From Slackia sp. ZJ119 (lineage in GTDB: Bacteria; Actinomycetota; Coriobacteriia; Coriobacteriales; Eggerthellaceae): a DNA stretch of 64,000 nt. The notes below the pieces were generated by a model. The model did not search any database. It saw only the letters and a program-made list of their open reading frames with translations, and was not told the origin of the DNA. Shown piece after piece: positions 1 through 8,690 of the stretch (the first letter of the stretch is position 1; each line of letters starts with the position of its first letter). A program made the translations under genes and the position numbers. The stretch is taken from contig NZ_JAAKEN010000006.1 in the NCBI RefSeq assembly GCF_011039175.1, positions 62,001 to 126,000 on the forward strand, in the 5' to 3' direction.

Positions 1-110
1 AGTTCAAGGGAAGGGCTGACCGGGGGGCAGAGGGTTCTGCCCAGCCGCCAGCAAGAGAAGGGCCCAAGCGGAAAGCCCCGCTTTGAGACGGCCGGCGGGC
101 AGCGCAAACC

Positions 111-761
111 CTATGCTTGCCGAATGCGCTCGGCCAGCCACTCCGCCCACGATCCGACGCCCTCGCCCGTCGTCGCCGCAATCGGGAAAATGGGCGCGTT
201 GGGGTTCAGCTGGCGCACGGCGTCCTCGAACGCCTCGCGATCGAAGTTGAACATCGGCATCGTGTCGACCTTGTTCAGCACCACAGCTTCAGACGCCTGG
301 AACACGCCGGGGTACTTCAGCGGCTTGTCATGCCCCTCGGGCACCGACAGGATCATCGCCTTCAACGATTCCCCCAGGTCAAAGTCGGTCGGGCACACCA
401 AGTTGCCAACGTTTTCGATGATGATCAGGTCGAGCCGCTCCAAATCGAGCACGTCGACCGCCCGCTTGATCATCGCGCTTTCCAGATGGCACGCCCCACC
501 CGTGTTGATCTGCACGGCGGCCGTCCCCTGCGCCTTGATCTTCTCGGCATCGACCGAGCTAGCGATGTCGCCTTCGATGACCGCAATATTGAACTCGTCG
601 CGCAACGCCTCGATGGTCGCAAGGATCGTCGACGTTTTCCCAGATCCCGGGCTTGCAAGCAGATCGAGGACGAACACGTGGTTCTCAGCGAAACGCGCAC
701 GCAGCTCATCGGCCAGGCGGTCGTTCTTGTCGAGGATGGGCTGTTTCAGGTCGATTTGCAT
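111..761 (-). CDS. hypB: HypB, GTPase for hydrogenase nickel insertion
   Basis: GTP-hydrolysing nickel chaperone that works with HypA to load nickel into [NiFe]-hydrogenase large subunits in the cytoplasm. The 216-aa protein shows the P-loop SPGSGKTS near residue 36, the family-typical metal-binding stretch GGACHLE and the motif NVGNLVCP. There is no His-rich nickel-storage tail and no N-terminal CXXCGC. I chose the ATG at 761 because GGGAAGGA lies just upstream and the protein start matches HypB; the open frame runs on to 902 without a sensible RBS. HypA is on the same strand about 600 bp upstream, with a MITE-like repeat in the gap. No hydrogenase structural gene is visible here, so the client enzyme must be encoded elsewhere. 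Confidence 0.95.
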   Translation of the reverse strand: MQIDLKQPILDKNDRLADELRARFAENHVFVLDLLASPGSGKTSTILATIEALRDEFNIAVIEGDIASSVDAEKIKAQGTAAVQINTGGACHLESAMIKRAVDVLDLERLDLIIIENVGNLVCPTDFDLGESLKAMILSVPEGHDKPLKYPGVFQASEAVVLNKVDTMPMFNFDREAFEDAVRQLNPNAPIFPIAATTGEGVGSWAEWLAERIRQA

Positions 762-972
762 GGCTGGATCCTTCCCGCAGGCTTCGTTGTCGTTTGGCGT
801 CCATTGTACGTGAAGCGGCCGCACGGGGCGCCTGGCCTGGGACGTCAGGCCGAATTTATCCGCGACGGCGAGAGGCGCGAGGCCGAAACGCGAATGCGGC
901 AAGCGAAATGGGGGCGAGAGAGCGAGGCGTCAGACGAAAACGGCTTGGGCAATGGCAGTTTTCATCCTGCCT

Positions 973-1228
973 TATATGTAGAAAATGTGTGTTGGAGATT
1001 ATAGGAGGGCTGTTTGGCGGGTTTTGCATCAATTTTCTTGCGTCGGACGTTTTTTGCATAGCCCCGATGGGGCTGTCAACGCCACTTTGCGACATTTGAA
1101 GCAAACAGCTGGCGAAAAAACGCCGAACTTTTGGCGCTTTCAGGCAAGAAGAGGCTTTTGCTTCTGGAAATGATGCAGTGCGGTGCCAAATAGGGGCCAA
1201 AAGTCTCAACTACACATTTTGCACATAA
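973..1228. repeat. MITE-like element, copy C (between hypA and hypB)
   Basis: A roughly 256-bp non-coding unit bounded by imperfect inverted repeats: left TATATGTAGAAAATGTGT (973-990, continuing TTGGAGATT) and right AAGTCTCAACTACACATTTT (1201-1220, continuing to 1228). The ends and several internal blocks, for example GCGGGTTTTGCATCA-like and GGCGCTTTCAGG-like stretches, match the elements at 8691-8948 and 58076-58323. No ORF is recognisable inside. It fills most of the hypA-hypB gap (762-1367), so it probably separates a once tighter operon. The remainder (1229-1367) shows only two GTATGCAAAAC/TTATGCAAAAC words and no gene. Confidence 0.7.
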
Positions 1229-1367
1229 CTTTGTACGCCAGAGTATGCAAAACTGGCGAGAGTTTATGCAAAACCGTATAGATCGACGCCGACGAAGCGC
1301 ATGCGGGGCAGCCGCAGCAAAAAAGCGGCAGGCGGCGCTGGAATCATACGAAGGCGCCGCTGTCGAA

Positions 1368-1724
1368 CTAGTCGTCAGGCAGGTCGACCTCGATCGAATC
1401 GATGTGCAGTTCGCGGCCGGCCAACAGCTCGAGCGCGAACGAATCGCACTGGGGACAGAACATATGGAAGCGGTCGTGGTCGAACTCGGCGCCGCATTCA
1501 AGGCAGCGGCTGTGCGGCTTCACCATGGTGATCAGGAGTTTTGCGCCGTCGAACAACTCGTTTTGCTCCGAGAGCGCTTCGAAGGCGAATTCGAGCGCAT
1601 CGGGGATGGCCTCGGTCATCTCGCCGACCGTCAGCCGCACTTCCAGGACGCGCGTCGCCCCGGCATCGCGTGCAGCCGTCTCGACCGACTCCATAACGCC
1701 CGTCATGATTCCCAGTTCGTGCAT
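1368..1724 (-). CDS. hypA: HypA, hydrogenase nickel chaperone
   Basis: Small nickel/zinc metallochaperone that passes nickel to hydrogenase together with HypB. The 118-aa protein begins with MHELGIM; the invariant His2 binds nickel. A C-terminal zinc site is made of two CXXC pairs, CLEC and CPQC (residues about 75-95). Length equals the family norm. The start at 1724 has GGGAGG upstream. It is transcribed toward hypB, but the repeat element lies in between and may carry its own transcription signals. Confidence 0.96.
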   Translation of the reverse strand: MHELGIMTGVMESVETAARDAGATRVLEVRLTVGEMTEAIPDALEFAFEALSEQNELFDGAKLLITMVKPHSRCLECGAEFDHDRFHMFCPQCDSFALELLAGRELHIDSIEVDLPDD

Positions 1725-1789
1725 CCTGGCCTCCCTCTTCGCGTGGCTTCGACCCTATCATACCAAGTCGGCACGAAGCCGAACCCCCG

Positions 1790-2025
1790 CCGCCCTCTCC
1801 GCGCAGCAGGAGCGCGGCAGACGGATCGCTGCCGCTGCCGCTTGCCGCCCGAGTGCCGCATGCTGCTGCCGCCCGAGTGCCGCTGCCACCTGCTTCCCGC
1901 TGCCACGTACTGCTGCGTCGCCCGTGCTGCCGCCTGTTGCCGCGTGCCACCTGCCCCGCTGCCACGCCCCGCGTGCCGTTGCGTTGCCCGTGCTACCGCA
2001 GCGCCCGTGCTGCCGCGGTGCGCCG
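1790..2025. repeat. GC-rich low-complexity region at the end of ddl
   Basis: The hypA-ddl gap (1725-2025) is mostly a degenerate repetition of CTGCCGC, GTGCCGC and CCACCTGC words, such as GCCCGTGCTGCCGC occurring twice with variants. It lies directly against the ddl stop codon. No gene, promoter or T-tailed hairpin could be picked out. It resembles in style the degenerate repeats at 8290-8680, 9040-9425 and 58385-58785, although a fixed period is less clear here. Confidence 0.5.
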
Positions 2026-3021
2026 CTAGCGCTCGACCGCCGCCTGCACCAGTTCGTCGAGCACGGCCGACAGCGACAGGCCCGCCGCCTGGCACGCCGT
2101 CGGGAACAGCGAGTTTTCCGCCATGCCGGGAGAGACGTTCACCTCGAACACCTTCGCTTCGGCCCCGTCCCAGATCATGTCGATGCGGGCCAGGTCACGG
2201 GCGTTGTAGGCGCGATACACCTCGAGCGCGGCACGCTCCACTTCGGCGCGGATCGCCTGCGCGTCGGCCTCGTCGGGCGACAGCGACTCTAGGCGCACCG
2301 GGCAGAAATAGTCCACCATGCCAGACGTCATGCGAGCCTGCGTGTCGAACATGGCCGTCTTCTTGACGATCTCCACCGGCGGCAGCGCGTGCGCGTCCCA
2401 GCCGTTGCCCAGCACCGAAACGGCCAGCTCAACGCCGTCGACCCACTGCTCGATGACCACAGCCTCGTCGAAGGCGAGCGCGTCGAGAATGGCCTCGCCC
2501 AGCTCTTCGGCGCAGCTGACCTTGTGCACGCCCATGGCCGATCCGCCGCGGGCCGGCTTCACGCACACGGGGAAACCCCCGATCACGCGCTCGGGAATCA
2601 GATCGAGCGCCGTCGCCGCGCCCATGTCTTTGAACGCGTCGCGGGCGATGTAGAGGCCCTGCGGCCACGACGCGATCGGCGCCTCGCCCGTGATGGCGCG
2701 ATACGTCGCCATCTGCGAGTGCATCGAGTCCTTGTTCCACGCCTTTTGGCACACGAACCCAGGAGACCCCACGAAGGGCACGTCCAGAAATTCGAGCAGG
2801 CTTTGGATGGTGCCGTCCTCGCCGTGCTTGCCGTGCAGCGCACTGTAGCACACGTCCGGACGCTCGCTGCGAAGGGTGGGCACCAGATCGCTCGTCGTGT
2901 CGAGCGGGATGACCTTGTGTCCGGCGGCTTCGAGCGCCTCGCACACATTCTTGCCGCTGGCCAGGGAAAACTCGCGCTCGAACGACGCGCCGCCCATCAG
3001 CACTGCCACTTTCAGACCCAT
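2026..3021 (-). CDS. ddl: D-alanine--D-alanine ligase
   Basis: ATP-dependent cytoplasmic ligase making the D-Ala-D-Ala dipeptide for peptidoglycan precursors. The 331-aa protein has the N-terminal signature MGGASFEREFSL (residues 9-20), the HGKHGEDG motif near residue 63, an ATP-grasp core with KPARGGSAMGV near residue 155, and a C-terminal metal/substrate site EVNVSPGM. Start ATG 3021 follows AAGGAGG at good spacing. Length is slightly short of the usual 340-370 but the domain looks complete. It is followed downstream by a repetitive GC-rich stretch. Several gene products in this window later act on the wall this pathway builds. Confidence 0.95.
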   Translation of the reverse strand: MGLKVAVLMGGASFEREFSLASGKNVCEALEAAGHKVIPLDTTSDLVPTLRSERPDVCYSALHGKHGEDGTIQSLLEFLDVPFVGSPGFVCQKAWNKDSMHSQMATYRAITGEAPIASWPQGLYIARDAFKDMGAATALDLIPERVIGGFPVCVKPARGGSAMGVHKVSCAEELGEAILDALAFDEAVVIEQWVDGVELAVSVLGNGWDAHALPPVEIVKKTAMFDTQARMTSGMVDYFCPVRLESLSPDEADAQAIRAEVERAALEVYRAYNARDLARIDMIWDGAEAKVFEVNVSPGMAENSLFPTACQAAGLSLSAVLDELVQAAVER

Positions 3022-3127
3022 TTTTCCTCCTTACCGGCCCTGGCGGGCCAGATTGTTAGCCTTATGCAACATTCGGAAGGCGCCGCGGCAAAAACCCGCC
3101 AGAGGGCCTTGCCGCCCGCCGCGTTCG

Positions 3128-4402
3128 CTACGCTTCTTCCGGCACTTTGATGGCGCCCGCCGCGATGAACGCGCGGTACAGCTCCAGCCGGTCCTGGATC
3201 GCGCCCGCCAGCCGACGGATGGCCTCGGTGATCTTTTCCGGCGTCTCGTAGCTGAAGTTGATGCGCATCGAGTTGCGACCCGTCTTCCCATCAGGGAAAA
3301 AGCTGTTGCCCGGCACGTACGTCACGCCGGCCTCCAGCGCTTCGGACAGCATGGAGTCGGTGTCGAAGTACGGCGGCAGCGTCACCCACACGAAAAAGCC
3401 GCCCTCGGGATGCGTCCAGCTGGCCTCCGGCGGGAAGAACTCTTCCAGCGCGGCCAGCATGGCATCGCGCCGTTCGCGATACACCTTCACGAACCCTTGC
3501 AGCGTGCGCTCCCACGGCGTGTCGGTGAAATAGTGCTCGACCACCACCTGGTTCATCGCGCTGCCGCACAGGTCAGTTCCCTGTTTCACCAGGTTGATGC
3601 GGGCAAGCACCGTCTTCGGCGCCACGATCCAGCCCGTGCGCAGGCCGGGCGCGAACGTCTTCGACACCGTGCCCAAATACACCACGTCGCCGTCGAGCGC
3701 CTTCAGCGGCACCATGTGGCCGCCGTCGTAGCGCAGACGCCCGTACGGATCGTCCTCCACGACGAAAAAGCCGTACTCGCGCGACAGTTCCAGCAGCCGC
3801 TTGCGGCGCTCCATCGACATGGTCACGCCGCCGGGATTTTGGAAGTTGGGGATGGTGTAGCAGAACTTCAGCCGCGGATTGTCCTTGCCGATGATTTTCA
3901 GCTCGGCTTCCAGCAGGTCCATGCGCATGCCCTCTTCGTCGAAAGGGATGCAGCGCACGTCGGGCTGATAGGCGGAAAACGCCTGAAGGGCGCCGAGGTA
4001 CGTGGGGCCTTCGGCGATGATGATGTCGCTGGGGTTGATGAACGTCTTCGCCAGCAGATCGAGCGCTTGCTGGGCGCCGCTCGTTAACAGTACTTGGTCC
4101 GGTTTTACGCGCACGCCGATGTCGCGCATCAGGTCGCACACCACGCGCCGAGTGGACGCCAGGCCGTCCGTCGGCCCGTACTGCAGCGCGATCGCGCGTT
4201 CGTCGCGCAGGGCAGCGCCCATGGCCGTCTCGAGCGCCGAAGCGGGCAGCAGAGAAACGTCGGGCATGCCGCCCGACAGCGAGATGACGTCGGCCCTGGT
4301 AGCAGCCGAAAACAGGTCGCGCACGGCCGAAGAGCGCATCACGCGCACGCGATCGGCGATGGCGTCGTTTGTTTCGTCAAAGGCGAGATGAGCAGTCGTC
4401 AT
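3128..4402 (-). CDS. PLP-dependent aminotransferase (class I/II, LysN/2-aminoadipate type)
   Basis: Fold-type I aminotransferase of 424 aa. Visible features are ISLSGGMPDVSLLP near residue 40, LTSGAQQALDLL near residue 105, the aromatic/Asn substrate and PLP contacts TIPNFQNPGG near residue 185, and the PLP Schiff-base lysine in GTVSKTFAPGLRTGW near residue 245. This layout fits the family of 2-aminoadipate, branched-chain and aromatic aminotransferases; the exact substrate cannot be read from the sequence. There is no fused GntR DNA-binding domain, so it is not a MocR regulator. Start 4402 has GGAGGG 7 nt upstream. Its start overlaps the end of the preceding gene, suggesting co-transcription. 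Confidence 0.9.
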   Translation of the reverse strand: MTTAHLAFDETNDAIADRVRVMRSSAVRDLFSAATRADVISLSGGMPDVSLLPASALETAMGAALRDERAIALQYGPTDGLASTRRVVCDLMRDIGVRVKPDQVLLTSGAQQALDLLAKTFINPSDIIIAEGPTYLGALQAFSAYQPDVRCIPFDEEGMRMDLLEAELKIIGKDNPRLKFCYTIPNFQNPGGVTMSMERRKRLLELSREYGFFVVEDDPYGRLRYDGGHMVPLKALDGDVVYLGTVSKTFAPGLRTGWIVAPKTVLARINLVKQGTDLCGSAMNQVVVEHYFTDTPWERTLQGFVKVYRERRDAMLAALEEFFPPEASWTHPEGGFFVWVTLPPYFDTDSMLSEALEAGVTYVPGNSFFPDGKTGRNSMRINFSYETPEKITEAIRRLAGAIQDRLELYRAFIAAGAIKVPEEA

Positions 4403-5024
4403 AGACGCCCTCCTTCACAAGATGATTCACCGCGCAAACAGCGTCGCGAAACGACCGCAGCGCCGTCAGATCGTCGGTGTAGCTTACTTCCACGACCGCA
4501 TGGCCCGCGAAACGGTCGACCCATTCCGTGGTGCCTACGTACATGGTAGATTTTTTCACGGCGGCCCGAAACGGCGAGGCGGCCTCTCCGGCGCGATTTG
4601 CGCCATGGGCGGGGCCGGCGGGCGGCAACGGTTCGGCAACGGCGGCGGTTTGGGCGACGGGACAGGCGCTCGGGGCCGGTCGGGCGCCCGCGGCGATGCG
4701 GCCCGAGCGGGCATCCGGAGCGGAGCGGGCGCCTGCGGCGGGACTGCCGGCTTGGACGGCCTGGCGCACCTGGGCGTCGATGACGAGGTGTTCCACCAGA
4801 TGAGGCAGCGACGTGTGGTCGGCCACGGCTGCGAACGTGTCGCCCTCGTCGTTGACGCACGCGTGATCGAGCAGCGTCGGATAGTCGGCCAGAACGCGCC
4901 GCACGAGCCCCGGCGAGGTACTTGCAGGCGCAGAAGGAGAAACCCGCAGGTCGCAGACGATCCTGTCCGGACGAACCGTCAGCCGCTCGATGACAAGCGC
5001 GTCCGAGGTGCTACCAAGCGCCAT
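4377..5024 (-). CDS. Conserved hypothetical protein, possibly related to the cyanophycin synthetase N-terminal region
   Basis: About 215 aa, soluble, with no signal peptide. Two predicted structured parts (residues 1-95 and 160-215) flank an Ala/Pro/Gly-rich linker. The first contains LPHLVEHLVIDAQ and the second EWVDRFAGHAVVEVSYTDD. The His-Glu-His helix and the later beta/helix stretch remind me of the N-terminal region of cyanophycin synthetases, but no ATP-grasp or Mur-ligase domain follows, so this is only a weak analogy. Start 5024 (ATG) or 5036 are both possible; both overlap the end of the upstream 602-aa gene. Its end overlaps the aminotransferase start by 26 nt. It sits in an apparent operon serS, membrane protein, this gene, aminotransferase. 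Confidence 0.6.
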   Translation of the reverse strand: MALGSTSDALVIERLTVRPDRIVCDLRVSPSAPASTSPGLVRRVLADYPTLLDHACVNDEGDTFAAVADHTSLPHLVEHLVIDAQVRQAVQAGSPAAGARSAPDARSGRIAAGARPAPSACPVAQTAAVAEPLPPAGPAHGANRAGEAASPFRAAVKKSTMYVGTTEWVDRFAGHAVVEVSYTDDLTALRSFRDAVCAVNHLVKEGVYDDCSSRL

Positions 5025-6819
5025 AGGCAGAACCATCGCCGGCGCCGGTGCCGTAGGCGGCCGTGCCGGTGCCGTAGGGGTCGGCGTAGGGATCGGCGTA
5101 GGCACCGTCCACGTAACCGCCGTCCGCGTAGCCTCCATCGGTGTAGCCGCCGTCCGCGTAACCGCTGACGCCGGTGCCGTCGTCGTAGACGCCGCCGGCG
5201 TAGGGGTCGACGGCGTAAGGGTCGACGCCGGTGCCGTAAGACGAACCGTCCGCGCCCGCCGCGCCGCTGCCAGCGTCCGCGCCATACGAGCCGTCGGCAG
5301 AGCCGCCGCCCAAGCTCGTTCCGTCGCCGGAAGCGCCGGAGTCGACGGCGCCGCTGTTCGCGCCGGAGTCGTATGCCGACCCGTTGCCCCCGGTCGGCGG
5401 CGCTTCTTGGCCTTCCGCGCCGGTCGCGGCATCGCTTGTGCCGCTGTTCGCGGCCTTCTTTTCCTCCGCCGCCTTCTTCGCCGCTTCCTCCTGCGCCTTC
5501 GCTTCGGCCTTTTCCGCCTCGCGCTGACTGTTGTCCTCCTGCCGCGCCGCCGCCAGCTCTTCCTCACTGGCCGGCTCGGCGGTCAGCTCGTTGTCGTCGG
5601 AGACCTTGTCGAGCGCGGTCACGCCCGGCTGTCCCTCAAAAGCCTCAGGCATCGATCCTGTGACCTGGCCAAACAGCGCCTCAAACGTCCACGGGACGTC
5701 CTCTGCCAGCGTCGAGAACCACGTGTAGCCGGGGCCGTCGACGATGAACAGCTGCTGCCGGTCGAGCGAGAAGCGGTAGCGCCCCTGGCCTTCGAGGTTG
5801 CCGAACGTGTACGTGATGGTTTTCGCCATCGGGTCGAGCGTGTAGCGGTAGACCACGTCGTCGGACAGCTCCAGATATTCGCCGTTGATGACGACCTGGG
5901 TGTTCGTGTCGTTGGCGCTCCAGGTGCCTTGGATGTCGGCAGCATCGTCGTAGCGCCACCAGCGGTTCCACGCGAGCACGGCGGAAAGCACCAGCAGGCA
6001 GACGACCACAAGGCCGAGAAAGATCGGTATGACGCCGCGCTTGCGCCGACGGACGGGTTTTGCAGAAGCGGAAGAGCCCGCCGCAGACGAGGCCGACGCA
6101 GAACGGGACGCCGGGGCGTCGGCGGAAGCGGCGGGAGACTCGCCGGGGGCAGGGGCAGAACCCCCTGCCGCGCCTGATCCCGACGCCGCGCCCATGACCT
6201 GGGTCGATGCCGAACGAGACGAGCGGCGCTTAGGGACGACCGGCATCGCCTTGGTTTTGGCAGGGCGGCGGGGCGGGACGTCGGCAGCGGCAGCAGCTTG
6301 GGCCTCGGCGGAGCTCCCAGCAGCAGCACCTGCGACGGCCTGACCTGCAGCAGCGGCAGCATTCCCTGCGGCGGCTGCGGCACCTGCGGCGGCAGCCGGA
6401 CCTGCGGCGGCTTGGGCGGCGGTAGCCGGACCTGCGGCGTTAGCACCTCCCGCGGCGGCTGCGGCACCTGCGGAGACGGCAGCCGGACCTGCGGCGGCAG
6501 CACCTGCAGCCTTCCCCGCGGCCTTCCCCACGGCGGCAGGGCCTGCGGCGTTAGCACCTCCCGCGGCACCTGCGGCTGCGGCAGAACCTGCGGCCTTCCC
6601 CACGGCGGCAGGGCCTGCGGCGGCGCCTCCTGCGGCCTTCCCGGCGCTAGCAGCTTTTTTCGCGGCCTTCCCTGGGACTGCAGCGGCCTTCCCCGCCTCC
6701 CCGGCTTCGGCCGCACCGACGGAAGACGCCGGCGTCGAAGCGGGCTTTGTCGCCTTCCCCCGCTTCGACGCCGTGCGCTTCGTTGGCTTCTTCTTGGTGT
6801 TCGCCGAGCCCTGAGCCAT
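5011..6819 (-). CDS. Ala/Lys-rich bitopic membrane protein with Gly/Tyr/Asp-rich tail
   Basis: 602 aa in four parts. Residues 1-30 are Lys/Arg-rich (KKKPTKRTASKRGKATK, histone-tail-like). Residues 30-260 are almost pure Ala/Gly/Pro repeats such as AAGPAAVGKAAG. One transmembrane helix, GVIPIFLGLVVVCLLVLSAV, lies near residue 270 after a basic VRRRKR stop. An extracytoplasmic beta-rich domain follows (about 295-400, beginning DIQGTWSAND), like small lipocalin-type lipoprotein domains. Then come a charged EEAAKKAAEEKKA coil and a disordered Gly/Tyr/Asp tail with repeats of the form YADGGY. The start ATG shares one base with the serS stop (TAATG). Function unknown; disorder on both sides of the membrane suggests a scaffold or surface tether. 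Confidence 0.8.
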   Translation of the reverse strand: MAQGSANTKKKPTKRTASKRGKATKPASTPASSVGAAEAGEAGKAAAVPGKAAKKAASAGKAAGGAAAGPAAVGKAAGSAAAAGAAGGANAAGPAAVGKAAGKAAGAAAAGPAAVSAGAAAAAGGANAAGPATAAQAAAGPAAAAGAAAAAGNAAAAAGQAVAGAAAGSSAEAQAAAAADVPPRRPAKTKAMPVVPKRRSSRSASTQVMGAASGSGAAGGSAPAPGESPAASADAPASRSASASSAAGSSASAKPVRRRKRGVIPIFLGLVVVCLLVLSAVLAWNRWWRYDDAADIQGTWSANDTNTQVVINGEYLELSDDVVYRYTLDPMAKTITYTFGNLEGQGRYRFSLDRQQLFIVDGPGYTWFSTLAEDVPWTFEALFGQVTGSMPEAFEGQPGVTALDKVSDDNELTAEPASEEELAAARQEDNSQREAEKAEAKAQEEAAKKAAEEKKAANSGTSDAATGAEGQEAPPTGGNGSAYDSGANSGAVDSGASGDGTSLGGGSADGSYGADAGSGAAGADGSSYGTGVDPYAVDPYAGGVYDDGTGVSGYADGGYTDGGYADGGYVDGAYADPYADPYGTGTAAYGTGAGDGSAYGAW

Positions 6820-8108
6820 TACTGCGCGGTGATGACCTCGACCCCGCCCATGTACGGGACCAGCACGTCAGGCACCTTGATGGAGCCGTCGGCCTGTTGG
6901 TAGTTCTCGATGACGGCGGCCATGGTGCGCCCGACCGCCAGGCCCGACCCGTTCAGCGTGTGCACATAGCGCGACCCCTTGAAGTTCTCCGGATCGCGGT
7001 ACTTGATGTTCGCGCGACGCGCCTGGAAATCAGTGCAGTTCGAGCAGCTGGAGATTTCCTTGTACCCGTCGTAGCTGGGCAGCCACACTTCCAAATCGTA
7101 CGTCTTCGCAGCGGAAAAGCCCAGGTCGCCGGTGCACAGGCAGATGACGCGATACGGCAGGCCCAGCAGCTGCAGGATGTTCTCGGCGTCGGCCACCATG
7201 GCTTCCAGCTCGTCGAAGCTCTCGTCGGGCTTGGCATACTTCACCATCTCGACCTTGTCGAACTGATGCACGCGAATGAGTCCGCGCGTGTCGCGACCGG
7301 CGCTGCCCGCCTCTTCGCGGAAGCAGGGCGTGTAGCCGCAATAATGCAGCGGCAGGTCCTTGCCGTCGAGCACCTCGCCCGCGTGGATGTTGGTCAGCTG
7401 CACCTCGGCCGTCGGGATGAGGTAGAGCCCTTCGGTGGTGTGGAACAGGTCCTCTTCGAACTTCGGCAGCTGGCCCGTGCCCGTCAGCGTTTCGGCGTTG
7501 GCCATGGCCGGGCACCACCATTCCTTGTAGCCGCGCGAGGTGTGCGTGTCGGCCATGAAGTTGATGAGCGCACGCTCCAGCCGAGCGCCCAGGCCGCCCA
7601 GCAGCACAAAGCGGCTGGCTGCCAGCTTGACGGCGCGGTCGGGATCCATAATGCCCAGCTCAGGGCCGAGATCCCAATGCGCCTGCGCCTCGAAGCCCTC
7701 CGCGGCGAAATCGCGCGGCGTGCCCCAGCGGCGTACTTCGGGGTTGTCGTTCTCGTCGTCGCCCACCGGCGTGGTGTCGCTGGGCATGTTGGGGACCCTG
7801 AGCAGAAGCTCGGTCAGCGCGGCGTCGGCTTCCTTGCGCTTGGCCGTGAAAGCGGCGATTTCCTCGCGGATGACGTGCATGCGCTCCTTCGCGGCTTCAG
7901 CTTCGTCCGCCTTGTCTTCTTGCATCAGTTTGCCGATGGACTTGGACAGCGTGTTGCGCTCGTTTTGCAGCGCTTCTTCTTGGGCGATGGCCGCACGACG
8001 CGCCTCGTCCAATTCCGAAAAGCGAGCCGCGTCCCACGACGCATGGCGGTTCTCCATGGCCTGAGCCACGGCCTCTTGGTTGTCGCGAACAAACTTGACG
8101 TCGAGCAT
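6819..8108 (-). CDS. serS: Seryl-tRNA synthetase
   Basis: Class II aminoacyl-tRNA synthetase charging tRNA-Ser. The 429-aa protein has the N-terminal helical arm starting MLDVKFVRDN (about residues 1-105, antiparallel coiled coil that grips the tRNA). The catalytic core follows, with motif 2 FREEAGSAGRDTRGLIRVHQF near residue 265 and motif 3 GSGLAVGRTMAAVIENYQ near residue 390. Length is normal. Start ATG 8108 is preceded by GAGGAGAGGGAG. A possible minus-strand promoter lies upstream with -10 TATACT (8243-8248). The downstream gene overlaps the stop codon by one base. Confidence 0.97.
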   Translation of the reverse strand: MLDVKFVRDNQEAVAQAMENRHASWDAARFSELDEARRAAIAQEEALQNERNTLSKSIGKLMQEDKADEAEAAKERMHVIREEIAAFTAKRKEADAALTELLLRVPNMPSDTTPVGDDENDNPEVRRWGTPRDFAAEGFEAQAHWDLGPELGIMDPDRAVKLAASRFVLLGGLGARLERALINFMADTHTSRGYKEWWCPAMANAETLTGTGQLPKFEEDLFHTTEGLYLIPTAEVQLTNIHAGEVLDGKDLPLHYCGYTPCFREEAGSAGRDTRGLIRVHQFDKVEMVKYAKPDESFDELEAMVADAENILQLLGLPYRVICLCTGDLGFSAAKTYDLEVWLPSYDGYKEISSCSNCTDFQARRANIKYRDPENFKGSRYVHTLNGSGLAVGRTMAAVIENYQQADGSIKVPDVLVPYMGGVEVITAQ

Positions 8109-8289
8109 ACGCGCTCCCTCTCCTCAGCATCGGACCTGGTCACAGGCGAGCGCCGCCAGCCGCAGGCCGCCGGTTGCGCACCTGCGACGACCAGCGCCCC
8201 GGATTGCCGACAGCGCCGACCCGGTAAAAAACGATAGGGGTACCAGTATAGCGCCACAAGCAGACGCCCACCCAAGATGCGCCGAATCA

Positions 8290-8680
8290 TCATTGCGGGG
8301 AGGGTAGAGGTTCGAGGGAAGGTGGCGAGGCGAACTGGGCGGAAGGGTGGGCCGGGTAGAGGCCCGGAGAAGCAGAGGGCGGGCTGGGTAGGAACCCGAG
8401 GGGCAGAGGGGCGAAGAAGGCAGCAACCCGAGGGGGCAGAAGGGCGGACTGGGCAGAAATCCGGAGGGGTAGAGGGCGGACTGGGTAGGAACCCGGAGGG
8501 GTAGAGGGGCGGAGGGTAGCGGGAGAAGGAAGGAGGTAGCGGACGGATTGGGCAGCGGCCCGAAGGACGGCAGAAACCCAAAGGAGATGACGGGACGAAG
8601 GGAGGCAGGATGGCGAAGAGGCAGAGGCCTGGAAGGAGTAAAGGCTGAAAGGCGGGCAGCAGCCCTGTTTCAGCTTCCGA
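8290..8680. repeat. Degenerate GC-rich repeat, GGGCAGAAGGGCGGACTGGG-like units
   Basis: Imperfect tandem repetition of words such as GGAGGGGTAGAGGGCGGACT and GGGTAGGAACCCG between the serS upstream region and MITE-like copy A. The clearest units are at about 8380-8515. No reading frame looks coding on either strand because translations are low-complexity Pro/Arg/Ser strings. A similar texture occurs at 36421-36600. Confidence 0.6.
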
Positions 8681-8690
8681 CGAGTCTTCC

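Noticed and set aside
117-1004. Long plus-strand frames over hypB, serS, groEL and other minus-strand genes
   Set aside because: Antisense shadows caused by high GC at third positions; the products are Arg/His/Pro-rich and unlike any protein family.
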